Position numbers and translations under genes: made by a program. Source: Pollenia angustigena (taxonomy: Eukaryota; Arthropoda; Insecta; Diptera; Polleniidae). Taken from it: a stretch of 64,000 nt of DNA. This document shows, piece by piece, positions 53,637 to 64,000 of this stretch (position 1 is the stretch's first letter; every line of letters begins with the position of its first letter). A model generated the notes under the pieces. It ran no database searches and was not told the DNA's origin. It saw only the letters and a list, made by a program, of their open reading frames with translations. The DNA lies in the NCBI GenBank assembly GCA_930367215.1, contig OV884056.1:284500067-284564066 (forward strand). The letters run 5' to 3'.

Positions 53637-54346
53637 CAGCGTTACCATATATTTAAAAAAAAAATCTTGTTATCTCAGAAAAAAAAACTTGTTTTCGCAA
53701 GAAAAAACTTTTTTTTTTCAAAAGTGGCAAATTTTTAAAAGAAAATACCAAAATGTATTAGGAATTAATTTTATTTGCAAATACAAATTTGCTGTAGATA
53801 TTGGTAACGACAAACTTGAATAAACTAGTTTTTTTAAATATGGAAATACTTCTCAATATTTTGTTCTTTTTGTAAATTATGTTCCGGAAAATCAAAGTGA
53901 ATATCACTTACATCTACAACATTTGGGAAAATAGCACATAATTGAGCAATACTTTTTTGGTAACCTTTTATTACATTAAACGGTTTTAAAACTTCAACTT
54001 GTTTAAGGAAGTCGTTATCAAAATCGAACCTTTTTAACAATCCATTGCAAAGTTCAACATAAAACTTTAAACAATGAACTCTTAAGTCTGTTTCATCATC
54101 TTCAGATAATTTATATGAAGCTAGTGCTGAAATAACTTCAGCACCTAAATAAATATCTTTGGGATTTTTAGGTAAGTTTTATTGTTTACATAAATTTTTT
54201 TAAAGCTTCCAAAACTTACATACCAAAAACTTGAAAAACTTTATATATTTATAAAAAAACTTGAAAAAACTTTAAATAAATAAAAAACTTTTTGGCATCT
54301 CAAAAAACTTGCAAAAAAAGGGAAATCTTGACAAATGGCAACGCTG
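53637..54346 (-). mobile_element. 710-bp internally deleted hAT element W, 8-bp TSD
   Basis: CAGCGTTACCATAT at the left and AAATGGCAACGCTG at the right are inverted. GCTGCAAA is duplicated exactly at 53629-53636 and 54347-54354. The minus strand still encodes the C-terminal part of an hAT-like transposase. Confidence 0.92.
53834..54175 (-). pseudogene. hAT transposase C-terminal fragment
   Basis: The minus-strand frame, open from 54175 to the stop at 53834, reads 'NLPKNPKDIYLGAEVISALA', 'LKFYVELCNGLLKRFDFDND', 'FLKQVEVLKPFNVIKGYQKS' and LCAIFPNVVD. This pattern is what I recall from the central to C-terminal region of zinc-finger hAT-type transposases. The N-terminal domains and the first catalytic residues are missing. 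Because the fragment lies between hAT-like TIRs with an 8-bp TSD, it is best read as the remnant of the element's own gene. The dimerisation motif near the usual C-terminus is not obvious. Confidence 0.65.
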
Positions 54347-54618
54347 GCTGCAAAGAAGGTTATGGTTGCATATTTCTACTATTGGCTTGCGAAGGCTATA
54401 ACCGATCTTAACAAATTTTCTTTTATGCACTTTGGTTTTAATATTCCCAACATTTATTCTATACCAAAGTTGTTCATTAATTATTGTGAGGGTTCACGAA
54501 AGCTTGTAGTTTAGTTGTTCTGTCTTCTGTGACAAACCAAGTCTAACACCCGTAAAGAGGCACAAGGAGAACACAGGATTTAAATGTGTATGTTTTTCTT
54601 TTGTTCTTAAGCTTTAGG

Positions 54619-54783
54619 CAGTCGAATTCCATATGCGTCTACACACCAATTGCCTAAATAATTTGGCTTTATCTTTTTCAGTGCAACCGTTCTGTGAAAT
54701 CATGTTACCCAAATATTGAAACTCTTCTACACGATGCACTGAAGTTTGAAAAGGTGGTAAACTATTTGTATGTTTCCTTAGAA
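54619..54783 (-). pseudogene. Short non-LTR reverse transcriptase fragment
   Basis: Minus-strand translation reads 'FQTSVHRVEEFQYLGNMISQ', then NGCTEKDKAKLF, RQLVCRRIWNS. The FQYLGNMIS block followed by an acidic stretch is the conserved segment just after the catalytic YxDD region of many non-LTR reverse transcriptases. The fragment is about 55 codons, with nothing recognisable on either side. It differs from the element at 4404. Confidence 0.6.
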
Positions 54784-54789
54784 TTTATT

Positions 54790-56182
54790 TAAGGCATACG
54801 ACTTCAGATATTTCGAAGCTTGGAAAATAACGATTATGTCATTTGAGATTATCGGCAATGTTCCGGAAATCAAATTCGAGTAAAATTCTAATCAAAGGAA
54901 ATTTTCAGTTAAATTTTTTTAAAAATACAGTAATTTCATCATGATTTTTAGAGTAATTCTAATAAATATAAGTAGTAGTACTCAAAGTATGACGTATATA
55001 TAACGGAATATTTTTATAAACCTTTAAAAACAGGATGATTTTGAAAATTTGTTTTTTTTCACCCGTAATCGATTCCCAGATGTATTTAACAAAATTTTAT
55101 TTTTAGTATTTTAAAACAAATTCATGACACTGAAAAAATCCAGTCAACTTCCACGTTAAGGACCAACCATAATGTGCTTTCGTTGGCTTAAGCAAATGTG
55201 CGAAAACATGTAAATCATATGAGGCAAACCATATTGAACTTAATGTTTTTTGATTCTGTTTTCTTAATATGCACGGCAATGCATATTATGGTTGGGCCTT
55301 GAGAGTACGCACATACAAATCAGTATATTTATTACAAAACTATAAAGTTTTTTCATTCGCAACTGTTTTTAAATTTTGAAGACTGTTTTCACAATCCGGA
55401 GACATAAAAAAATGTTTACATACCGTACCAAAAGTAAAAACGGACTAAATAATAACAAAAAGGGCTGAATTTGCGCGTTTTTTTAAGTTTATTGTTTCTC
55501 GTTTCAGGTACCTAAACACAACGTGTTTGATCTAGCCCGAAAACGACTAAGTTGGCATCACTGCATGTCTACACTCTTAATTTAGTAAAAACAAAACTTT
55601 AACACACACACAAACACTATTAAGTTTTATACGTTACATTTCTTTAGATATCGGCAATTAATTTTCATAAAAATTTTCGCATTAATTTGCAAACATTTAA
55701 TTTTATTTTTTCCTCTTGTTTCACGGGGAATTTCTTGTTACGTTTGTTTTGCTTGTAGGTGATTGTATAATTTTGATAAAAATGTATAATTTATAAGCAA
55801 CTTCTGTGTTATTTTGATAAAAATGAGGTAGATTTTTTGTTTTATATTTGTACATATTTATAATTTTTTTTAACGGCTTTTAATAACTTTATTATTGCAT
55901 TGTGTTTTTGTGTATTTATTTGTGTTTTGACATGTGTTTTTGTTTTTTTTATTATTGTACGAATGAATTAGCGAATATTAAGCAATTGTAGAAACAAAAA
56001 ACAATAACAAAAAACAGTATTTGTTTGTCGTCTACTTGTGTTATTCCAAATCGATATCACAGCTGTTTGTTTGTGCAAATATGCAATCTAGTGTTGGATA
56101 GTGCTAGAAATTTTGTGGCAATGGTATAGTACGGGTGATTTGAAAAAGGGTAGTGGGCAATAAAGCATTTTTATAGTTGTAC
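54790..56182. other. AT-rich stretch, nothing recognised
   Basis: No gene or bounded element is supported here. Confidence 0.4.
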
Positions 56183-56378
56183 CAGAGGCGTTCTGGAAAT
56201 CGAAAACTTAAGGCGCAAGAATTCGTTTTTAATAAGATTTCTGTAAGAAAAGAATTTTATGACATATATTATACAAATATTTCTCTATTAAACAGAATTT
56301 TATAACAAAAATTAGGTTTAAAGTGTATTAAAAAACAACCTCCAAATATTTGCGTTTTCGATTTCCAGAACTCCCCTG
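56183..56378. mobile_element. MITE family H, copy 3
   Basis: CAGAGGCGTTCTGGAAATCG at the left, 'cgatttccagaactcccctg' at the right. Same family as 13456-13676. Confidence 0.85.
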
Positions 56379-57274
56379 GTAGACTACAAAACAATACATA
56401 CTACGAATTACAGTATTCATACCAACATACATATTCGTAAAGTTCGTATTAACAAAATATTTTGCAAAATTTTGTAAAACCAAAACAAGCTAAAAAGGAT
56501 ATTAAAAAAATAGAATTGTAAGCCATATTTAAAAACAGAAACAAATAGAGTTCTTTGTTCATTTGTTCCGAATCTTATGTATATTTTTATTCTAAACCGA
56601 AAATTATAAAAAAATATGAATTGGAGAATTTGTTCCCCTATTTCCCCTCCGAAAAGGCTTAAACGATTTTTATTTATAGACTATTTCTGATGTGCGAAAG
56701 AATTCTTTCATTCGAACAAATACATTTAAATAAAGACATCATTTTTAGAATTTGTTTTTGTTTTAAATGTAATTGTTCGAAAGAAAGAATTCTTTCGCAC
56801 ATTAGAAATAGGCTATAAATAAAAATCGTTTAAGCCTTTTCGAAATTATTTGCACATCAGAAATAGGCAGTTAATTAATTTGTTATGTTATTTGGTAAGT
56901 ATAAGAATAGTTCGTGAAGTATACATATTTCATATAAGGGTGCCAGACGTACTGTGTTAGCAGAACATGTACTGTTTTTCACAATTGTACTCTCTTATGC
57001 ATAACACCCAAAACAGTGCGCAATACTTTTAACCCTTTAATGCATCAAACGTCTTTGGTTCTGCTCTATTTTTCCAAAAGATAAATATGAAAAAAATCAT
57101 TTCTTTATGTGTAAACTGAGAGCAAAACTAAGGGAATAAAAATTTTTGTATTACAAATTTTGTTTTCAAAAATTCACCCTTAGAAATGAGAAATTGGCTT
57201 TAAAAACAAGTGCATGAAAGGGTTAAAGAAAATCTTACTAACCTTATCATAGAGATCATTTTTAAATGCATAGG
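56379..57274. other. AT-rich stretch with a short inverted repeat
   Basis: 'tgtgcgaaagaattctttc' near 56691 pairs with 'gaaagaattctttcgcaca' near 56784, and 'cttaaacgatttttatttat' flanks both. This is a small hairpin element of roughly 190 bp (about 56650-56850). Nothing else is recognised. Confidence 0.5.
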
Positions 57275-58800
57275 AATAACTTATCCCATCAACAATAAAT
57301 TTCAAGTGTTTTTATCAAGAATAAAAACTGGGAATTAAGCACGAATAACAAAATCTTTTGAAATTAAAATTTTGTATTCCCAAAAATTGAAATTACTTTT
57401 TGATAATAAACAGGCAAGTGCACGGCCTAAAAAAACACTTAATTGACAACATCTTTTGTAAGTTGTTGTTTGTTTTTTATTTTGTTTTTCTTAACCTACT
57501 TACAACTACAATTAATGTTGAGAGAATTTCAACTAATTGTAGTGGGGAATGTAAGATGAGATAAACCCACTTTTTTATTGTTGATGTGTTTTGTTAAAGC
57601 TTTGATATTGTTACAAGTAAAACTATTGCTATAAGTCTTATACGTTTAACAGTTTTATTTGGTTTAATATCTTTAGTTTTTCTAAAATCTTTATGGATGA
57701 AGTTTCCTGATGATCTGGCCTAAGCAACCAGTGAAATGCATAGGAATAGCTTATCCCATCAACAATAAATTTCAAGTGTTTTTATCAAGAATAAAAACTG
57801 GGAATTAAGCACGAATAACAAAATCTTTTGAAATTATCATTTTTAATTTTAATTTAATTAATTAATTTTTTTATAGACTGAGTTAGGTTTTTCTTTTTTA
57901 CTTTCTATTTTAGGAATTTTTCTATGGTTAACAGCAGTTTTGATTGTTTCCCCAAAAAATTTTAAGTTACATCAAAACATGAAACTATACGTGATGTTAG
58001 TTTTCAATCGGAAATGATGGCATTTTGTATATGGGCAGTTCCAGCCCACGTAACGCCAGAAGTTTTTTAAATTGTTTCTCAAAAAATTTTATACATATGT
58101 ATAGTTTACTTTTTTATATTTTAGCTAGCCCTTCATTCAGTTACAAAAACGGTTGAACAACATGGTTCTTAAATACAACCTTATTTGCATTCTGGCGTTA
58201 CAATAAAAAAAAGTAGACTTTTCGCTGAAAGTGCACAAATGTACCTTAAAAGGTGCAAAGATTTTTAAATTTGATAGCTTCAATAATAATCTATATAAGT
58301 CCACCGTTTACCAAAAAAGGTTTTATACAAAACGTCTTGCTCAATTCGCAGTCTTATTCAGTTTTGTAATGCAAGTTAAAATCCACTTCGGTTTTTTTTT
58401 AACGTCACGCCAGCGCATATTTTTGCTTATACCTGCAAATCCTTAGCGTCGATTGCTGTAATTTTTTTCTGAATATAGTGCTACTTCATTACTTTGTATA
58501 TATAAAATCCTTTTTACAAATTTGACTTCTTCATTTAATTCACTTCAAAATGGAAATGGCTATATGTAAAATCATTTCTTGTAGTCGGGACTGTAAGAGA
58601 AGATAAACTCACTAATTATTGTTTTTTTTTGTTTAAGCTTTGATATTGTTACAGGTAAAACTGGGGCTTATAATTGTTATTCGCTTAACAGTTTTATTTG
58701 TATAATATCTTTAGTTTTTCTTAAATAATCTTTCCTGACGATCTGGCCTAAGCAACCAGTAAAATGCGCTTATCCCCTCAACAATAAATTTAGTTTTCTT
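57275..58800 (+). repeat. Cluster of three repeat Z copies
   Basis: The block 'ggaatagcttatcccatcaa' to 'taacaaaatcttttgaaatt' occurs at 57275-57400 and again nearly unchanged at 57736-57840, with a degraded third copy at 58740-58800. The upstream part ('gatgagataaacccac', 'agctttgatattgttaca', 'gatctggcctaagcaacc') occurs at 57555-57735 and 58590-58760. A small 'taacgccagaa' inverted repeat lies at 58051-58200. Confidence 0.7.
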
Positions 58801-60331
58801 TTAAAAATAATATTAAGCAATTTTTAAGATATAGAATTAGACCTATGTCGAAGTAGATACGTTTTTACGTTTATTTTGTATAAAATATTATACGTTTTAA
58901 TTTGACCACGTATCTACGTTACGTCGCGTCGTAAGCTACTACGTTATTGAATTAAAAGTTAAAGTTAAGTTTTCGTTTCCTTAATTATACCGTTTTTTTT
59001 TCGGTGTACTGTTTTTCCGAAGTTGAAAACTGGCTACTCTTATTTACCGCTAGGTCATTAGGATGTCCCTTACGTTAAAAATGAACTCTGGTAATGTACA
59101 TCTGAGCTGAATTTGTGATGAACTAAAGCTCTGTTATTTTAAAAGTGAATGTTTGAGCAGTGCATGTAGTGTATATTGCATAAAAATGCAATTAGATATG
59201 TATTATTATATTATTTAACATTCGTAAGCCTGATATGGGTGGAAAAGCATCTTGCGCGATTTTAATTTGTTCTTAAGGGCAATCTGGCTCTCTCTGTTTG
59301 TCTGTCTTTGCTTGGTTAATGGTATGGCATCGCATAACAGTACCGAGTTAAAGTTTTTGAGGGTTCGGAATTAACCAATCGTTGTTTACCAAAATTTTTT
59401 GCAAGATGGTGGAGAGCCAACAAAAAAGCATTGTTATAATTATAATAGAGTTTGCTAAAAACCGTAAAAATGTGAAACCGCGGTTTCGGTTTTAAAATGA
59501 TTAAAACCGGCCGGTTTCGGTTCGGTTTTCGGTTTTGAAAATATCAAAGTTAAATTCATACATAAACATATATATTTTTTTTTGCAAGTTTTGTATTTGT
59601 TTCAATTCAGGTACTTTTATTCGCCCTTAAGTGTATACCTGGTCCTGGCCAGGCATTTTTTGACTTTTTTCTAGATTTTTTTTATATAATTATTTAGTAA
59701 ATTAGAACGAAACTTTATGTATTCCTCAATTCCGCAATTGGCCAAATGAAAATTGTATGCATATTGTATCCACCTGGGCCTGGTCAGTCCCTTCCCTATA
59801 ATATATGTTCAAAAGGCATACACAACACATAAGAATTCTTCCTTTTCTGTTTTTTCGAAAAATTATTTTATTTCCCAACAAAATGTTCCTGCTATAGCCA
59901 TAAAACTCCATACATATAAAATAAGTCCCAGCCTTGCCTAGGGGATCGTTAGTGTGAGTTTTTTCTATAGCCACAAGTGGCCCAGGTGGCAGTTTATGCC
60001 TCACAAATAAGGTGTGTACTTAACTCGCCGTCTCCACCTAACATGAAATGCAGTTATAACATGAAGTTAAGACTTGCTGTTTAAATACCTAAATGTTTAT
60101 GGTGGCATACACGTAGTAAAGTTAGAGTTATAACTTTTCATTATTTTCAGTTCGTTGGCGCGGCAAGTAGCTACAGTGATTTTTAAAGCTTTTGGAAAAT
60201 AAAAAAGTTTAAAATAAAATTTTGTGAATTTTGAGAACTTTTTGAAGTTGCTGTGTAAAATAATTTGAGCAAAAGCAAACAAATTCAAAGTAAACATTTT
60301 TTTATTTTTGTGTATTTTACGGAAATAAAAA
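58801..60331. other. AT-rich stretch upstream of the Harbinger gene
   Basis: Contains a 'cggtttcggttcggttttcg' degenerate block near 59510 and several short frames (59726-60004 on the minus strand, 59753-59941 on the plus). None has a recognisable motif. No terminal repeat matching sequence beyond 61960 was found. Confidence 0.45.
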
Positions 60332-61960
60332 ATGTCATTGCGAAAAGTTGGGAATCTGTTGGAAGCTTTAAGAGACCTTAAAACATTAATGGATCTCTCC
60401 GATGAGGTTGAGCTAGTTGAGCGGAGATTTTGGGTTAATCCTTTTTTGGCGAAAAGGCAGGAACACAGCCTGGAAGAATTTTTGTTGAAGAATTTGTTGT
60501 GGGAGGATTCTGAGTACCAAAACTTTTGTCGTATTAATATTAATGACTTCGAAAAACTACTAGCTTTGGTGTGAATTAAGTTTTGGTTTAAATCTAGATC
60601 AATGACTGCTCCAAATAAAAAAAGTACATAGGATGATAGAAAATAAAAAGAAAATATAAAGTGGTAAAAGTCTAGTCTGAAAACTATTAGTCGTTTACGC
60701 GACTTTTTCCAATTAATATTTTCTTTTTATTTTTAAATTTTCTATCACCCATTGTCCTTTTTTTATTTGGAGCAGAGTCATTGAACTAGATTTTTTATAA
60801 AATGATTGTAAAACTTACTACAAAAGTAAGAATTATTTCCAAATAAATCAATTATTTTTCCACATTTTCTAATATTACAGATTGATGAGAAAATAAGAAA
60901 AAGAGATACGGTGATGAGGTTTGCGATTTCTTCACGAGTTCGTTTAGCAATCACCTTGCGCTTTATTGGGACAGGAGACTCATACCGTTCCTTGGAGTTT
61001 CTTGCCAGAGTTTCAAGAAAAACTATTAGCAAATTTGTGCCCGAAGTGTTGGAAGCAATAGTTGAGGCCCTACAAAGTGAACATTTAAAGGTAGCGCGCA
61101 ACTTACCGCAATTTTTGAATGATTTTAATTTTTCTTTTCACTTATAGTTACCTTCAACAGACATTGAATGGAAAGAAATCAGCAAAGGGTTTCAAGCTAG
61201 ATGGCAGTTCCCCCACACCTTAGGTGCAATCGATGGGAAGCACATTCGCATAAAAGCCCCTCCACATTCTGGAAGCGACTTTTTTAATTACAAAGGTTAC
61301 TTCAATGTTGTACTTTTGGGTGTGGTTGACTGCCATAGCAGATTTATTTACGTTGATGTAGGTGGTAACGGAAGGGCATCCGATGTGGTAATTTGGAAAA
61401 ATTGTAGCTTGTATGAATCCATCAAAAAAGGTTCAGTTAAACTTCCGCTTGATGAACCTCTTCCAGGTCAAATGGCGAAAACCTCATATTTCTTCATCGG
61501 GGATGATATTTTCGGGCTTGATAGAACCATGATGAAGGCATTCAACAGAAACTCCAACTTGACAACACCGCAAGAAGTTTTTAACTATCGCCTAAGTCGA
61601 GCAAGGATGACAGTTGAAATGGCATTTGGAAGAGTGGCGGGTAGGTTCCGTATATTTCATCGTCCTTTGGAAGTGGAACTAAAGACGTGCGACTTGGTAG
61701 TGAAAGCATGCTGCATTTTGCATAACTTCCTTACCAAGATACCATCATTTTCTGGAACCTTGCCTGAAGAGAACTTGTCACCACAATCGCTTCCTGAAAC
61801 GTTTTCAAACTTACCCGTACAGACCCATGAAACTGTAAGGTTCGCAAACGAAACCCGAGACAACGTCAAAAAGTATGTTATTTCTGAAGGAGACGTTCCA
61901 TATCAATGGCAGAAAGTAAAAAAGCAAATTGCTCATACTGTGACAGTTACGGTAGATTAA
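60332..61960 (+). CDS. PIF/Harbinger transposase (HARBI1/ALP1-like nuclease), three exons, apparently intact
   Basis: Exons 60332-60568, 60881-61090 and 61148-61960 join in phase to 419 codons with no stop. The N-terminal part (RRFWVNPFLAKR, residues about 30-41; FCRININDFEKLLALID across the first junction) matches the helical region of insect HARBI1-like proteins. 'RLAITLRFIGTGDSYRSLEF' and VSRKTISKFVPEV (exon 2) form a helix-turn-helix-like segment. Exon 3 holds the DDE nuclease: GAIDGKHI with D178, 'FFNYKGYFNVVLLGVVDCH', 'DVGGNGRASD' with D228, FFIGDDIFG (D268), 'FNYRLSRARMTVEMAFGR' with E306, and the closing 'VVKACCILHNFL'. Such enzymes cut and join transposon ends in the nucleus with a Myb/MADF partner; none is seen here. 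The intron-1 donor (GTGTGA) is weak and that intron carries a MITE. It could be an active element's gene or a domesticated host gene. Confidence 0.88.
60588..60795. mobile_element. MITE inside intron 1 of the Harbinger gene
   Basis: 'aatctagatcaatgactgct' followed by 'ccaaataaaaaaag' is mirrored by 'ctttttttatttggagcaga' followed by 'gtcattgaactagatt'. It fills most of the 312-bp intron, leaving splice sites at both edges untouched. Confidence 0.8.
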
Positions 61961-62107
61961 ATTCTTTGCATACATACATACATACATATATACTACATTA
62001 CAACCGGCTCTTCAAAAACCTTAAAAACATATTTTTCAAATGGTCCTTTTCAGGGCCATCAATCAATTATAAAAGAGAAAAACTTTCGTTTTTAAACATA
62101 TTTCAGG

Positions 62108-62113
62108 AATAAA
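62108..62113 (+). terminator. Possible poly(A) signal for the Harbinger gene
   Basis: AATAAA about 150 nt past the stop codon at 61960. Placement by distance only. Confidence 0.35.
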
Positions 62114-62144
62114 TTATTATCATTTGAGACCTGAAACTAATATA

Positions 62145-62346
62145 CAGGAGTTTCCTGGAAATCGAAAACGCAATAATTTGAAAGTGGTGTTTAATACACT
62201 TTTAATCAAATTTTTATAATTTTTGTTATAAAATTCTTTTTAATAGAGAAATATTTATCATAAAATTCTTTTATTACAGAAATCTTTTTAAAAATCGACG
62301 TTTAAAATTCTTGCGTTTTGCGTTTTCTATTTGCAGATAACCGCTG
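62145..62346. mobile_element. MITE family H, copy 4
   Basis: CAGGAGTTTCCTGGAAATCG at the left, then 'aaaacgcaa'; 'ttgcgttttgcgttttct' and a decayed end 'gataaccgctg' at the right. Same family as 13456-13676. Confidence 0.75.
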
Positions 62347-64000
62347 ATAGTTATTACTTCGTGAATATTTGTAAAGATCTATATATAACACTGCTAACTT
62401 AATTAGTTTTAAATAAAACAAAAATTTATGATGACAAACAATTTTTGAAAATAAAATTCGACTTGTGGCCACGATAGGCGCAAATACTTTACTTTCAGTT
62501 GTAGAAAAATTCAAGATAAAGAAGTTCTGGAGTTCAAGTTATAGAAATAAAATCATGTAAATTGGTCTGTCTACCGCTATTGCCTAGAGATTCCGTTCGA
62601 CTTAAAGAATTTTCGACTTACAGAAGTTCCAACCTATAGCAGCGGCCTTCATGATATGTCTATAGACACCAGACCCAAAACTTAAACTCGAATATAAGTC
62701 TTTAATTGCCACCTAAAATTTTATTGTAACAATGTGTAACAGTCATTTCAATGATAATAATATCTTTTAAATACCAAACTGTTAAGTTTTTTTTAAACTG
62801 TGTGCTTACCTAAAGTACATAAATGAAAATATTACAAATATAAAGTTACATATTGCAAAACCATTTATTTAAAATTAATGTACATTAGATACAATGTATA
62901 AAACAAACTAAAACAATTCATATTGAGAGCACATCGCACTTGTAATGTGTATTACCGCAAAATTTATGAATAATAAATAATGACGATATTCGGTAAAAAC
63001 TTTATTTTCTAATAAGAGATCAAATTAATATTTTTATATAATGCAGTATTGCAAAACAAGTGCGTATGTATGTTAGTATATAAAAAAGGTAACAAACATT
63101 TATTAAAAATAATAATTATAGAATATACATAACTAATAATTAAAACAATTCATACAGATAGCATAGGATAGCTCTTGTTTTCGAGGAATACCGTTATTTC
63201 GAAAATGGAGGATGTTGCACAACATATATTCGCGTTACTCAAAAACGGTTTAGTTTGTTGAATAAACTAGAAACTTACAAATTTTTATTCTTATTATTTT
63301 TTTTTTTGGCAAAAAAAAAATCATTTTTTAGCCATATTCAGCAATTTTTGGTTCTTAGCACGGAACAAAGAATATGTTTCTACAAGTATGAAGACGAAGT
63401 TCTTAACAAAACAAACCATAAACGATTGAAATTTGTCTACAACTTTTGATTTTATTCACAAAAGATAAAAAATGTTAACTGAATTTAAGAATTTTTTAAA
63501 ACTCTATTGTATGGAAGCCCCCTTAAAGGATGGTGTTAAGGGGCAAGTATGTTTGTAGAAAATGTTAAAATGTAGGTCGGTCATAAATTTTATCCCCCTA
63601 GGGTTGACCCCTAGGTAGTTACGGGACTTTTTCTTCAATTTATATGAATTACATATATTCTTCAGAACTTGTGACCAACTACCACCAGCAGCACACAAAC
63701 GAACGCTCGAGTAAAGTCTGAAAACGAGCAAAATTGTTAAAAGTTAATACAAAACAATCCCTAAAGTCACACGGGAACTATACATAATTATGTACATATA
63801 TACTCGTACATACATACAAACAAGGGGGTATAACCTGTTTTTATAGTAATATTTATATCTTCCATGTAAAAGTATCGTGTTATGTTTTATATTAAATTAG
63901 TTTTCCAACTAATAAAAGTTTTTAACTTCGAGTTAATACCCTCTTGTTGGTCGAGTAAGATAGGTACATTATTATTATATATTATTTACAAAGTCAACTT
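62347..64000. other. AT-rich stretch, nothing recognised
   Basis: 'gtctacaacttttgatttta' at 63436 is shared with 17655 and marks a dispersed repeat of unknown extent. Short 'catacata' runs occur near 63807. No gene is supported. Confidence 0.4.

Noticed and set aside
60778..61101. 107-codon minus-strand open frame
   Set aside because: It lies opposite exon 2 of the Harbinger gene and part of intron 1; the plus strand explains the conservation.
1..64000. LTR retrotransposons, tRNA or rRNA genes, virus-derived genes
   Set aside because: No paired long terminal repeats, no gag/integrase/protease motifs, no cloverleaf with A and B boxes, no rRNA core and no viral protein motif could be supported on either strand by reading.

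Overview
This is AT-rich eukaryotic DNA, most likely from a brachyceran (probably calyptrate) fly. The evidence is one fly-type multi-exon gene with short GT-AG introns, plus several repeats that open with the 'ttataccc...accac' and 'gtccgtctgtcc' signatures common in higher flies. The species cannot be fixed from the sequence alone.

One conserved host gene is clear. A cofactor-dependent phosphoglycerate mutase lies on the minus strand (CDS 11401 down to 6874, four exons, 253 aa) and looks closest to the divergent Drosophila paralogue CG7059. Its 3.6-kb second intron is packed with transposon remains. A candidate core promoter (about 11561-11600) and a poly(A) signal (6790-6795) fit the gene model.

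A second gene that looks intact is a PIF/Harbinger (HARBI1/ALP1-like) transposase at 60332-61960, plus strand: three exons, 419 codons, DDE residues present. I found no terminal repeats around it.

Most of the rest is transposable elements, often nested. Many can be bounded to the base by inverted termini and target-site duplications (TSDs). (1) 1-1412: two tandem-repeat arrays. (2) 4404-5805: a 5'-truncated non-LTR retrotransposon with a 14-bp TSD. (3) 12890-15630: an hAT-type element holding at least three nested elements. (4) 18494-23002: two related elements carrying broken Helitron helicase fragments; the second is bounded by an 8-bp TSD. (5) 19950-21151 and 28351-29906: two copies of one hAT-type family. 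(6) 27521-28321: a large palindrome. (7) 30590-34955: a nest of elements plus two inverted copies of a 153-bp-repeat element. (8) 36523-39989: a 3.5-kb element with terminal inverted repeats of over 500 bp enclosing a broken gene of a family I cannot place in a named transposase superfamily. (9) 40159-43907: more nests. (10) 44786-47120: two young short Helitrons. (11) 51406-53535: a three-level nest with perfect TSDs. (12) 53637-54346: an hAT element still holding transposase C-terminal coding sequence.

The strongest candidate for something poorly described is the long-TIR element at 36523-39989. The next most interesting items are the hAT-type element that carries Helitron helicase sequence, and the intact Harbinger gene, which may be domesticated. 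No tRNA, rRNA, CRISPR array, LTR retrotransposon or virus-derived gene was recognised.
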